Part shown: piece by piece, positions 25,700 through 35,231 of the stretch
Position numbering within the stretch: the stretch's first letter is position 1
Layout of the letters: each line of letters begins with the position of its first letter
Assembly (NCBI RefSeq): GCF_025264625.1
Contig: NZ_CP093313.1
Span: 3,162,001-3,226,000, forward strand
From: Occallatibacter riparius
Lineage (GTDB): Bacteria; Acidobacteriota; Terriglobia; Terriglobales; Acidobacteriaceae
DNA length: 64,000 nt
Direction of reading: 5' to 3'
Notes under the pieces: model-generated
Database searches by the model: none
Told to the model about the DNA's origin: nothing
What the model saw: the letters and a program-made list of their open reading frames with translations, nothing else
Program-made: the position numbers and the translations under genes

Positions 25700-28600
25700 A
25701 TGTGGATTGTCAGACTCGCCCTGAATAAGCCCTATACCTTCATCGTTGCGGCCATTTTGATTGTTGTCCTCGGCGTCGCGTCGATTGTGTCTACGCCCAC
25801 CGACATCTTTCCGAATATAGATATTCCGGTTGTCACCGTGATCTGGTCCTACTCCGGGCTCTCTGCGAAGGAGATGGAGCAGCGGGTCACGACGTTCAGT
25901 GAATTCGTGATGGCGGTTGTGAATGACGTGAAGGCGATCGACTCGCAGACGGTGAACGGTGCGAGCGTGATTAAGATCTCATTCCAGCCGCAGGTTCGCA
26001 TCGATGCGGCGATGTCGCAGATCGGAGCTGCCGTGAATTCGATTCGGTTCCGAATGCCGCCGGGCGTGAACCCCCCATGGATTCTGCGCTTCAGCGCATC
26101 GACGGTGCCGATTATTCAGCTCTCGCTTTCAAGTGACACTCTCTCTGAATCGCAACTTTACGATTACGGGCTTTTTCGGGTGCGCCAACAGTTGTCCACC
26201 GTGCCGGGAACGCTGCTGCCCGCTCCCTACGGCGGCAAGGCTCGACAAATCATGGTCGACATGGACCAGAATGCGCTTCAGGCAAAGGGTATCGCGCCGA
26301 CGGACGTAGTTGCGGCCATCAATGCACAGAATCTAACGCTTCCATCAGGCACGGCAAAGATCGGAACGCATGAGTACACCGTCAGCACAAATTCGAGTCC
26401 GGTCGATGCGCTCTCCCTCAACGACGTTCCGGTCAAGACGGTAAACGGATCGCTGATCTACATGAGAGACATTGCCCATGTGCGCGATGGATGGGCTGTG
26501 CAGCAGAACATTTCTCGCGCGGACGGGAAGCCGAATGTGTTGCTTTCGGTGATGAAGACCGGCTCGGTTTCGACATTGGACATCATCAAGCAGATCAAGA
26601 ACGATGTGTTGCCCACCTCGCGCGCGGCAGCGCCAAAAGGAATGAAGATTACGGAACTGTTCGATCAATCGCTTTTTGTGCGGGCGTCGATCGAAGGCGT
26701 TCTGAGAGAGGGCATCATTGCCGCCTGCCTCACAGCATTGATGATTCTGCTCTTCCTGGGCAGTTGGCGAAGCACGCTGATCATTGCGATTTCGATTCCA
26801 CTCTCGATCCTCAGTTCCATCATCGTCCTGAGCGCGATGGGAGAGACGATGAATACGATGACCCTTGGCGGGCTCGCGCTTGCGATCGGCATTCTTGTAG
26901 ACGATGCAACCGTCACTATCGAGAACATTCATCGACACATGGGCTCGAATTCGCTGAAGGATGCCGTTCTGGTTGGCGCTTCAGAGATCGCGACACCTAC
27001 TTTCGTATCGACGTTGACCATCTGCATTGTCTTTGTATCGGTGGTATTTCTCACAGGCCCGGCGAAATATCTGTTCACGCCGATGGCGCTGGCTGTGGTG
27101 TTCGCCATGCTCGCGTCCTATGTGCTGTCGAGGACGCTTGTTCCGGTGATGGTGAATTTCCTGCTCGGCGCCGAGCATTCGCTTGAGCGACACGAGGCGC
27201 CGGAGGACCGCACTCCAGCCCGGCGTTCCATCCTCGCCCGCATCAATGGCCACTTCAACCGGGGCTACTTCTGGGTTCAGGAGCGTTACACGCAGGCTTT
27301 GCGGACGGTGCTGCATCACCGGAGGCCGGCTCTGTTTACCTCGCTCGCCATCATGGCATCGGCATTCCTGTTGTTGCCGTTCGTTGGCCGGGACTTTTTT
27401 CCGTCTGTTGATTCCGGGCAGATCCGCCTGCACGTCAGGGCCTTGCCGGGAACCCGCATTGAGACGACGAAGGCGCTGGTCAGCGAGGTTGAGGAACAGA
27501 TTCGGAAGACGATCCCTGCGGATCAACTCGACCTCATCATCGACAATATCGGGCTAAGTCCCGAGACCTTCAACTACGCCTTCGGAGACGGGGCCACGAT
27601 CGGAAGTTCGGATGGCGAGATTCTCATCTCGCTCAACGCGAAGCATCATGACTCCGCTTCTCGTTATGTGAAGCAATTGCGGCCTCAGCTCAACAGGGAG
27701 TTCCCTGAGATGACGTTCTTCTTTCAGCCGGCCGACATTGTCACCCAGATTCTGAACTTCGGTTTGCCTTCTCCCATTGACGTACAGGTGCAGGGATACG
27801 ATCCAGCGAATTACGAAATTGCGCGGGAGCTGCGGGCACAAGTAGCAACGGTGCCGGGCACCGTGGATGTTCGCCTGCACCAGGTGGTCAATGCACCTGA
27901 TCTTCACCTGGACATCGATCGAGTACGCGCGGCCGAATTTGGTCTCACGCAACAGGACGTAGCCAACAGCATCTACATTTCTCTCAGTTCCAGTGCGGCC
28001 GTGCAGCCAAACTTCTGGCTCGATCCCAAGATGGGGATCACCTATGCCGTGGCCGCGCAGACACCGCAGTATCAAATTGACTCAATCAATGCGCTTCAGA
28101 ACACGCCGATTCCGCTGCACGCCGCGAGCAATCGCAGCGAACTGCTGGGGAATATGGCGACGCTAACGCCAGCCGTTTTGCCCCAGGTCATTAACCACCA
28201 TAACGGCGCGCCGGTGTTCGACATTTTTGCAAACACGCAGGACAGCGATTTGGGTTCCGTCGCCGGCAGAATCAACAAAATTGTTGAGAGCGAACGAAAG
28301 CATCTGCCGGCGGGCACGAAGATTGTGATGCGCGGACAGGTTGAGAGCATGAACGAGGCATTCAACCGGCTTGGCCTCGGGCTGGGATTCGCGGCGCTGC
28401 TCGTTTATCTGCTCATGGTGGTGAACTACCAGAGCTGGCTCGATCCCTTCATCATCATTTGCGCGCTGCCGGGCGCTTTCTGCGGAATCGTCTGGGCTCT
28501 GTTCCTGACGCAGACAACATTCAACGTGCCTAGCCTGATGGGAGCAATCATGTCCATCGGCGTGGCTACAGCCAACTCAATTCTGCTGGTGACTTTTGCC

Positions 28601-28876
28601 AATGAACTGCGCAACAAGGGAACCGCTCCGCTTGAGTCGGCTGTTGTGGCTGGATCTACGCGGCTCAGGCCGATCATCATGACGGCCTTCGCCATGATCG
28701 TCGGCATGTTGCCCATGGCTCTTGGCCTTGGTGAAGGCGGCGAACAAAACGCGCCGCTCGCGCGCGCCGTGATTGGCGGCCTCAGTGTTGCCACCTTCGC
28801 CACCCTGTTCTTTGTTCCTCTGATGTTCACGCTCATTCACTCGAAAAACTCGAGCCACTCCCAGGAGGTCGCATAA
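25700..28876 (+). CDS. RND efflux pump inner-membrane permease (HAE1 type)
   Basis: A 1058-residue RND permease of normal length. It has the N-terminal first helix, two large periplasmic loops, and helix 4 with the proton-relay aspartates (GILVDDATVTIENIH). The repeat half shows VNYQSWLDPFII and MSIGVATANSILLVTFANE. It exports compounds across both membranes with an adaptor and channel encoded directly downstream. GGAG lies 8 bases before the ATG, and the stop overlaps the next gene as TAATG. An ArsR-type operator lies just upstream. The sequence resembles drug/solvent (HAE1) pumps rather than CusA-type metal pumps, since I see no methionine relay. Confidence 0.95.
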   Translation: MWIVRLALNKPYTFIVAAILIVVLGVASIVSTPTDIFPNIDIPVVTVIWSYSGLSAKEMEQRVTTFSEFVMAVVNDVKAIDSQTVNGASVIKISFQPQVRIDAAMSQIGAAVNSIRFRMPPGVNPPWILRFSASTVPIIQLSLSSDTLSESQLYDYGLFRVRQQLSTVPGTLLPAPYGGKARQIMVDMDQNALQAKGIAPTDVVAAINAQNLTLPSGTAKIGTHEYTVSTNSSPVDALSLNDVPVKTVNGSLIYMRDIAHVRDGWAVQQNISRADGKPNVLLSVMKTGSVSTLDIIKQIKNDVLPTSRAAAPKGMKITELFDQSLFVRASIEGVLREGIIAACLTALMILLFLGSWRSTLIIAISIPLSILSSIIVLSAMGETMNTMTLGGLALAIGILVDDATVTIENIHRHMGSNSLKDAVLVGASEIATPTFVSTLTICIVFVSVVFLTGPAKYLFTPMALAVVFAMLASYVLSRTLVPVMVNFLLGAEHSLERHEAPEDRTPARRSILARINGHFNRGYFWVQERYTQALRTVLHHRRPALFTSLAIMASAFLLLPFVGRDFFPSVDSGQIRLHVRALPGTRIETTKALVSEVEEQIRKTIPADQLDLIIDNIGLSPETFNYAFGDGATIGSSDGEILISLNAKHHDSASRYVKQLRPQLNREFPEMTFFFQPADIVTQILNFGLPSPIDVQVQGYDPANYEIARELRAQVATVPGTVDVRLHQVVNAPDLHLDIDRVRAAEFGLTQQDVANSIYISLSSSAAVQPNFWLDPKMGITYAVAAQTPQYQIDSINALQNTPIPLHAASNRSELLGNMATLTPAVLPQVINHHNGAPVFDIFANTQDSDLGSVAGRINKIVESERKHLPAGTKIVMRGQVESMNEAFNRLGLGLGFAALLVYLLMVVNYQSWLDPFIIICALPGAFCGIVWALFLTQTTFNVPSLMGAIMSIGVATANSILLVTFANELRNKGTAPLESAVVAGSTRLRPIIMTAFAMIVGMLPMALGLGEGGEQNAPLARAVIGGLSVATFATLFFVPLMFTLIHSKNSSHSQEVA

Positions 28877-30126
28877 TGCCGCAGGTTGAAAAAGCATTGG
28901 ACACCACGAGCAGCAAGTCCGCCTTCATTTCGAAGAAACGTTTGTCCGGATTGACCATTTTTGCGATCGCTCTCGTGGCCATCGGAATCGTTCCCCGGCT
29001 GGTTCGCCAGCGCGAGGCTCTTGCTGCAGTCAGCGAGTCCCCTGTCGTCCATCCGGTGGTGAGCCTTGTTCATCCGGAGCTGGGTGCGCCGACATCGACG
29101 CTTGTTCTGCCCGGAAATGTCGAGCCTCTGTACAGCTCGGCGGTCTATGCGCGGACGGAAGGGTACGTGGATCGGAGGTCCGTCGATATTGGATCCAAGG
29201 TGAAAGCGGGGCAGGTTCTTGCCGTCATCTCTTCGCCGGAGGTCGATCAGCAACTGCTGCAGGCTCGCGCAACCCTGGCCCAATCAGAAGCGGCTCTGCA
29301 GCAAGCCAACGCGACCCTCGAGCAAGCCAAGGCGAATGCCGAATTGGCGCGTCTGACTAGGGATCGCGATCTCCCGCTGGGAGGCGAACACGCCATTTCG
29401 CAACAGGTTGTTGATGAGGCGGTGCAGGCATACAACGCGCGCGTCGCGGATGTGGCTGCAGCTGCCGCCAACATTACGGCGGCACAAGCGAACGTGGCTG
29501 CCAATCGTGCCAATGTATCGCGGTTGGAGCAACTGAAGGGATTCGAGCAGCTGGTTGCGCCCTTTGATGGAGTGATCACGGAGCGCAACGTGGAACGCGG
29601 TGACCTGGTCACTCCGGGCAGCGCGACCGGAGGCAAACCGCTCTTCAGTATTGCCCAAAGCGGGACCTTGCGCATCCAGGTAGACGTGCCGCAGTCAGAA
29701 GCGGTGAATATTCACGATGGTCAAAAGGCCTCCATCACCGTGAAGGAGCGCCTTGGCCGAGAGTACACGGGCACGGTTGTGCGCAGCGCCAATTCGCTCG
29801 ACAGCGCCGCGCGTACCATGTTGACCGAAGTTCAGGTGAATAACCAGGATGGCTCTCTACTGCCAGGCATGTACGCGCAGATTAGTTTCACCGTCACTGA
29901 GCCGCGGAGGTCCGTCATCATCCCCACCAGCTCGCTGATTGTGGACAACAGCGGCATGCGTGTGGCGACTGTCCAGGGCGACCACAAGCTCCACTTCGTT
30001 CCGGTGGTGATCGGCAAAGACCTCGGGACGCAGGTTGAGGTGCTGAGCGGGATTCGTGCTTCCGACGCGCTCGTGTCGAGCCCCAGCGATCTGCTGCGCG
30101 AGGGACAGGACGTTGAGGTTCGCTGA
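28876..30126 (+). CDS. RND efflux periplasmic adaptor
   Basis: A 416-residue membrane-fusion protein. One hydrophobic segment near residues 25-36 (LTIFAIALVAIGIV) anchors or exports it. Then come the lipoyl halves (VYARTEGYVDRRSVDIGSKVKAGQVLAVI and FDGVITERNVERGDLV), an Ala/Gln-rich alpha-hairpin (about 110-215), a beta-barrel and a membrane-proximal domain. Its start overlaps the permease stop by one base. It bridges the RND permease and the outer-membrane lipoprotein that follows. Confidence 0.95.
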   Translation: MPQVEKALDTTSSKSAFISKKRLSGLTIFAIALVAIGIVPRLVRQREALAAVSESPVVHPVVSLVHPELGAPTSTLVLPGNVEPLYSSAVYARTEGYVDRRSVDIGSKVKAGQVLAVISSPEVDQQLLQARATLAQSEAALQQANATLEQAKANAELARLTRDRDLPLGGEHAISQQVVDEAVQAYNARVADVAAAAANITAAQANVAANRANVSRLEQLKGFEQLVAPFDGVITERNVERGDLVTPGSATGGKPLFSIAQSGTLRIQVDVPQSEAVNIHDGQKASITVKERLGREYTGTVVRSANSLDSAARTMLTEVQVNNQDGSLLPGMYAQISFTVTEPRRSVIIPTSSLIVDNSGMRVATVQGDHKLHFVPVVIGKDLGTQVEVLSGIRASDALVSSPSDLLREGQDVEVR

Positions 30127-30164
30127 GTTGCTGAGTTTATCAGGCGCAGAAGGAAGAAGCTGAT

Positions 30165-31625
30165 ATGTTTCCGGAACTGACATCGAAGACCACACGAAGA
30201 GTATCGGGCGTCGTCATTGTGACGATTGCTGCATCGGTTCTGAGCGGCTGCAGGGTGGGCCCAAATTACAAGCGTCCCGACCTCGCGACACCGCAGCAGT
30301 TTCGGGGCGCAATGGCTCCCGATGTTCGGATGAACACCGGGCCGCAGTCGATTGGCGATGACCAGTGGCCGGCGGTATTTCAGGATCCAGCTCTCGTGCG
30401 GCTGATCCATGAAGCGCTGACGAGTAATCTCGATCTCCACATCGCCGCTCAGCGCGTGCTCGAAGCCAGAGCACAAGTGGGCATCACTCACTCTGAGCAA
30501 TTTCCGTCTGTAAATGCCGGCGGAAGCTACAGCGCACTTCAGGTGCCCTCTGGCTTTGCAGGCACGAGTAACAACGGTAAGCAGAACGCTTCGTTCTTCA
30601 ATGGCGGTGGCCCCAGCGCCTCCGCTGCGTGGAACCTGGATTTCTGGGGGCTCTATCGAAGGCAGACTGAAGCCGCACGGGCTGAACTTCTGGCGAGTGA
30701 ATGGGGCCAACGGGCGGTGCAGACGAACTTGATTCAGGATGTAGCCCTCGCCTACTTCAATCTACGAGCCCTCGATGCGCAGTTAGAAATCACGAAAAGT
30801 ACGATTGAGGCACGAAAAGAATCGCTGCGTTTGACCCAAACCCTTGAGCAGCACGGCGCAGGCTCGCTCGCGGATGTAAGACAGGCAGAAGAGCTGCTTC
30901 ACACCGCGCAGGCAAACCTGCCTGAATTGCGCCGCCAGATCGCCGTAGAAGAAAACGCGATCAGTATCCTTTTGGGACGTGATCCAGGCACCATCGACCG
31001 CGGACTCCCCATTGACCAGCAGGCCCATCCGCTGGAGGTGCCGGTTGGCGTGCCTTCGCAGTTGCTCCAGCGGCGACCAGACATCCAGCAGGCCGAGGCG
31101 AAGCTTATAGCCGCCAACGCGCGAATTGGCGCGGCCCGGGCGCAATACTTCCCGCAGATCTCCCTTACCAGCTTGGGCGGTTCTGCAAGCAATCAACTGA
31201 GCACGGTGCTTTCAGGCGCCAATGCATACTGGTATGCGGCCGGATCTCTTTCGCAACCTATCTTCGACGGCGGACGCATTCGTAGCAACTATCACCTGAC
31301 TCAAGCGCAGGAACAGGAAACGCTGATTACATACCGCAAGACCATACTGGGCGCACTCAAGGATGTGTCCGACTCTCTGGTTGCGTACAACGAAACCAGG
31401 GAGCGTCGCGAAGAAGAGGCGGAGCACGTCAAGTCCGCAACGGATGCGGTTCGACTCGCTCGGCTGCGCTATTCAGGGGGCAATGCCAGCTACCTCGAGG
31501 TGCTAACCACCGACACCGACCTCTATTCGGCGCAACTGCTTTTGGCCCAGGCACAACAGCAGGAAGCGTCCTCGCTGGTGCAGCTATACGCTGCGTTAGG
31601 TGGCGGGTGGCAGCAAACCCAATGA
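30165..31625 (+). CDS. RND efflux outer-membrane lipoprotein (NodT family)
   Basis: A 486-residue outer-membrane channel with a lipobox: hydrophobic VVIVTIAASV followed by LSGC, with the lipidated cysteine at about residue 29 and then RVGPNYKRP, typical of NodT/OprM-type factors. Two repeated efflux halves follow, ending in YLEVLTTDTDLYSAQ and LYAALGGGW, the usual family ending. AAGGAAGAAG precedes the ATG. It completes the tripartite pump begun at 25700. Confidence 0.95.
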   Translation: MFPELTSKTTRRVSGVVIVTIAASVLSGCRVGPNYKRPDLATPQQFRGAMAPDVRMNTGPQSIGDDQWPAVFQDPALVRLIHEALTSNLDLHIAAQRVLEARAQVGITHSEQFPSVNAGGSYSALQVPSGFAGTSNNGKQNASFFNGGGPSASAAWNLDFWGLYRRQTEAARAELLASEWGQRAVQTNLIQDVALAYFNLRALDAQLEITKSTIEARKESLRLTQTLEQHGAGSLADVRQAEELLHTAQANLPELRRQIAVEENAISILLGRDPGTIDRGLPIDQQAHPLEVPVGVPSQLLQRRPDIQQAEAKLIAANARIGAARAQYFPQISLTSLGGSASNQLSTVLSGANAYWYAAGSLSQPIFDGGRIRSNYHLTQAQEQETLITYRKTILGALKDVSDSLVAYNETRERREEEAEHVKSATDAVRLARLRYSGGNASYLEVLTTDTDLYSAQLLLAQAQQQEASSLVQLYAALGGGWQQTQ

Positions 31626-31670
31626 CACAGCGTAGCAGGCGGCATAGGTAGAGTTATCAAGAGAGAGCTG

Positions 31671-33170
31671 CTACAGGGCATTAAGAAATGCAACGAGCTG
31701 CTGCTTCTCTTTGTGCGTGAGATTCATCTGGAACCGCTCGTTATAGAAGTTCACCAGTTCATCGAGATTTGCGGCTGCACCGTTGTGAAAATATGGGGCG
31801 CGGGCTGCGAGGCCGCGCAGAATGGGCCCCTTACCGCGATTGACGTCAGCGCATTGTCCAGTCACGAGCCCCTTGCCGGGATCTGATGTGTAATAGGTGA
31901 TTGTCTTTCCGGGGTTGGCAGGATCCGGACAACCGGTGATTTCGAAGACGGGCAGATCAGGGGCACTCAACTGACGCAGAGACGCGACGATCGCCGTGTC
32001 GGACTCGTACCCCGCCAGTCGGCTTGTGGCGATGTCCAAAGGAAGAGCTGTAGAGTGGTTGCCGACATTGGGCGAATCGTGACAAGTAGTGCACGTGCCG
32101 GAAAAAGACGCTGGACTGCCAAGTGAGACGTTGTCGTTTAATCCGCGCACATTTGTAATCGTAAGAGGGTGAGTATTGAAGAGCACCTCGCCTGCGGCGA
32201 TATCCTCCCGCGCCGAATTCCTTTCTCTATCTTCCCAATCGTCTCGCCCGTCGTATCGCCGCCCGTTGACGCCGGGCTTTTTCCATTTGGCGTAGAGCGA
32301 GAACACGTTGGGAGAGAACTTTGCGCCCGTTGGATCCCCTCCGAGAACATCGTTGGCGCCAGGGTAGTACTGCTGCCCTGCGAGATCGAGCGGGCCACCC
32401 GTAGCCCCATGCTTCTGCAGCGAACCCGCCTGATTGTCGCGCGCCTGGGCCGTTGTAAGGGCCATCTCAAACTCGACGATCTCAGCGAGCTGCTGCTCGG
32501 TGGGTGGTTGTCCTTGCGCGTGACCAGTCACTGCGGAACTCGCCTGGTCCATTAGGTCGTATTTGAGGTTGGCATCAAACGTAGCGGCATTGTTGAGCGG
32601 TTTCAAGGTCTCGCGTCCGTCGAACATGACTGCACTCAGGTAGCGTAGATTCGTGCTCGGAACAGGTCGACGATATACGGAAATGAGCGGACGACCAGTT
32701 TCTAAATCAGTGCTGACGGCACAGCCATATGGATCGTGCACCACGGCGATATGGAATTGCAGTGCGGCCGGCAAAGTGATACCGATGCGGATCAGACCAC
32801 GGTCGAGCAGCAAACTATGCGCGGCGCGATTCGTGATGTCGCCGGTGGGGCAGTTTGCTCCATCGAATGCTGCGAACAGGGGATCTTTGCCGCGAGTTCG
32901 CTCATAAACGTGCCGTGCGCCGACGGCGCTGATGCTGAAAGCCTGGTCGGGCTGATGACACGTGGCACAGCTTCGGCCATTGGTCCCGAGGCTCTGGAAA
33001 AACGCGCCGTCTTCGTGAATATCGCCTGCACTATTGGAGGTAGCAACGGAGCCGGTTGGGTCTTCGAACGGCTTGAGGTTCGGGATCGCTAAACCGATCG
33101 CAGCTGCGCTGCAAATCGATAGGAAAGACAAGAGAACCAAGACAATTGGACTAGCCCAGATCCTTTTCAT
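31671..33170 (-). CDS. Exported di-heme c-type cytochrome (MauG/CCP-like)
   Basis: A 499-residue protein with a signal peptide (VLVLLSFLSICSAAAIGLA). It has two CxxCH haem sites, SCATCHQ near residue 66 and TCTTCHD near residue 357. The second half, including RGLAARAPYFHNGAAANLDELVNFYNERF, matches the di-haem cytochrome c peroxidase/MauG group, which acts in the periplasm on peroxide or on protein and small-molecule substrates. Length is above that of classical CcpA peroxidases (about 330-350), owing to insertions between the haems. GAGG lies 5 bases before the ATG. It stands alone between the efflux operon and the HEAT-repeat gene, so its partner is unknown. Confidence 0.88.
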   Translation of the reverse strand: MKRIWASPIVLVLLSFLSICSAAAIGLAIPNLKPFEDPTGSVATSNSAGDIHEDGAFFQSLGTNGRSCATCHQPDQAFSISAVGARHVYERTRGKDPLFAAFDGANCPTGDITNRAAHSLLLDRGLIRIGITLPAALQFHIAVVHDPYGCAVSTDLETGRPLISVYRRPVPSTNLRYLSAVMFDGRETLKPLNNAATFDANLKYDLMDQASSAVTGHAQGQPPTEQQLAEIVEFEMALTTAQARDNQAGSLQKHGATGGPLDLAGQQYYPGANDVLGGDPTGAKFSPNVFSLYAKWKKPGVNGRRYDGRDDWEDRERNSAREDIAAGEVLFNTHPLTITNVRGLNDNVSLGSPASFSGTCTTCHDSPNVGNHSTALPLDIATSRLAGYESDTAIVASLRQLSAPDLPVFEITGCPDPANPGKTITYYTSDPGKGLVTGQCADVNRGKGPILRGLAARAPYFHNGAAANLDELVNFYNERFQMNLTHKEKQQLVAFLNAL

Positions 33171-33416
33171 GACAACCTCGCGGGAAGAGAAATGCCGGGT
33201 GCTCGTGAGGGACTCAGAAGCGCTTGAGTCATCCAGTAGAACGTGTCCTTACATTCCAAGTGGGCTTCTAGTCTGACTCGCTATCTAACACGGCGCAAAT
33301 CCCGGCAGAAAGCTATCATCGAAATTCAACCTTTTTTTGGGTGACTTGGATTACTACGAACTCAGCTGTAAAGATCGGTTTCTGTCGCGTTAAAGCCGGC
33401 AGCTCCCGTATCCACA

Positions 33417-35207
33417 CTAACGGTGATTCGCAGCTGTGAGTGAAAGACTCGTCAGTGCTTCTCTGGCCTGGCGTCGAATGCCCGGAGCAGTATCGAGCTT
33501 CGCGATCCTCTCCAGGGTTTCAGGGATCCTTGCTGAGGCGGTCGGGTTCAAGCGAAGCACTGCCAGAGCATCACTGCGCACATACTCCACCTTGTCTGTG
33601 CTTGCCGCTTGCAGGAGCGCATCCGCAAGCTGCTCCGTCAATGGATGGCGGAAGCGGACGGCGAAAATGGCGTCGGCGCGAACGGCTGCATCCTGATCGG
33701 AAGTGATGGCGGCTGCGAGCAGTCGATCGGTCTTTATGCCGGGTGCCAGCCGGAGTGCGCGAGCCGCGGCACCGCGAATCGAAACGCGTTCATCGCTCAA
33801 GGCTTCCTCGATAACTGGAATCACCGCAGGGCCAACGCTGTTGCCCAGTGCGCCCAGCAACTCAGACTTCTCACCCGTGTCACGAGCGCCGCTGTAAAGG
33901 GCGATCAGTAAAACGTCAATGGCATCGGCTTCCGCTTCATGCTCCGGCCGGCCGGCGCGGGCGAGGGCGCCGCTCATCATCCGCGCCGCGGATCGGACGG
34001 CCGGGTTGGGGTCCTGCATCAGGTCTTGAAGAACGCTCATCGCTTTGAGCGGCGGGTGCTGCATCTGCACGAACGCAACGACTGCGTCGACGCGCAGGTC
34101 CTGTGGCAGAGACGTATCGTGTGCGAGAGCTGAGAGGACCTCTACGGCTGAAGATGAGCCTGAGGCGCCAAGCGCGTTGGTAATGACGCGATTCCGGCCC
34201 TTGCTTTGAAGGAGGGAAGCCGCTGCTCGGGCTGCTTCAGGGCGACGGCGGAAGAGTGCGGTGAGGCGATCAGGGGAGGCCGCCGTGCCGCCGTCTTTGG
34301 TAAATGCGGCCGCGAGCAGTGCGTCGGTGGCGTAACCATCGAGGAGCCGGTCGTCGGCCTCCGCACGCACCCGAGCGGCATCGGGGCGCTGCGTGACGAT
34401 TGCGGAACTCGAAAGCTGAGGGCGGGCGCGTTCGAGGCTGCCGATCAGTTCCGGGACGTGCGTGGTACGAAGATTGCCAAGATGAAATTCGGTAACGGCG
34501 GCCAACTGTTGCGCTTGATTGGTCGAGAGATCGAAGCGAATACGGTCGGTGCCGTCGATTCCTGCCACATTTCGATCCGGATTCAACGAGAAGCTGATAT
34601 CCGACTGATCAACAGCTACGTGGACTGCATCTGTGGGAGCCCCCGCGACCCCGTCGGTATGGGTGTACTTCAGCTTGCGCTTGAGGATGCGGTCCGGCTG
34701 CGGCACCAGGTAAAGCGCCGAGTATTCACCCGCGCCATCGCGTTCCTCAGAAGTCCAGGAACTTCGTGAGTCGGGAGGTCGGACGAGTTGCAACTCGCTC
34801 GCCATCATCAGCAGCAGGTTGCGGTCAGACGGAGTGCTATCGCGATAGAAATGTATCTCGATCAGCCCTCCGTCGCTGCGATAGGTTGCCCAGAAGGGAC
34901 GCGAAAGGCGTGCCTCGAGTTCGGCCACCGCGGCCGCGGGCGCCTTCTGCACTGCATCTCCGATGCAATGGACGTTATCCAGTCTTAGCTGCGCTTCATA
35001 TCGACCAGGGTATACAGCGGAGATAGTTGAAATCCATTCGCCTGCGATGTGGACATCGATCGGCGGCGTGGAGCTTTGTTCCATGCGGACGCGGAATTCC
35101 AGCGACCAGCGGGACTGGTCGCCGGGCCCGGCCTGCGGGGCTGCCGCCGCCACCATGATGGTGGTGGCGGCGGCGATCGCAATCGATCTAAGAATGGTAC
35201 TGATCAT
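33417..35207 (-). CDS. Exported HEAT-repeat protein
   Basis: A 596-residue protein with a signal peptide (MISTILRSIAIAAATTIMVAAAAPQ). The N-terminal half (about 30-270) is beta-rich and unrecognised. From about residue 290 a helical solenoid of HEAT-type repeats begins (for example LPQDLRVDAVVAFVQMQHP, NPAVRSAARMMSGAL, ERVSIRGAAARALRLAP). The role is probably protein-protein binding in the periplasm. It lies 24 bases downstream of the 991-residue exported protein on the same strand, so the two are likely co-transcribed and may interact. Confidence 0.8.
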   Translation of the reverse strand: MISTILRSIAIAAATTIMVAAAAPQAGPGDQSRWSLEFRVRMEQSSTPPIDVHIAGEWISTISAVYPGRYEAQLRLDNVHCIGDAVQKAPAAAVAELEARLSRPFWATYRSDGGLIEIHFYRDSTPSDRNLLLMMASELQLVRPPDSRSSWTSEERDGAGEYSALYLVPQPDRILKRKLKYTHTDGVAGAPTDAVHVAVDQSDISFSLNPDRNVAGIDGTDRIRFDLSTNQAQQLAAVTEFHLGNLRTTHVPELIGSLERARPQLSSSAIVTQRPDAARVRAEADDRLLDGYATDALLAAAFTKDGGTAASPDRLTALFRRRPEAARAAASLLQSKGRNRVITNALGASGSSSAVEVLSALAHDTSLPQDLRVDAVVAFVQMQHPPLKAMSVLQDLMQDPNPAVRSAARMMSGALARAGRPEHEAEADAIDVLLIALYSGARDTGEKSELLGALGNSVGPAVIPVIEEALSDERVSIRGAAARALRLAPGIKTDRLLAAAITSDQDAAVRADAIFAVRFRHPLTEQLADALLQAASTDKVEYVRSDALAVLRLNPTASARIPETLERIAKLDTAPGIRRQAREALTSLSLTAANHR

Positions 35208-35231
35208 ATGCGGCTCCTTGAATTGCCTGGC

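Noticed and set aside
31632..31674. GTAGCAG/CTGCTAC inverted repeat between the efflux operon and the cytochrome gene.
   Set aside because: Only 7 bp of stem with a 29-base loop and no T tract; too weak to call a terminator.
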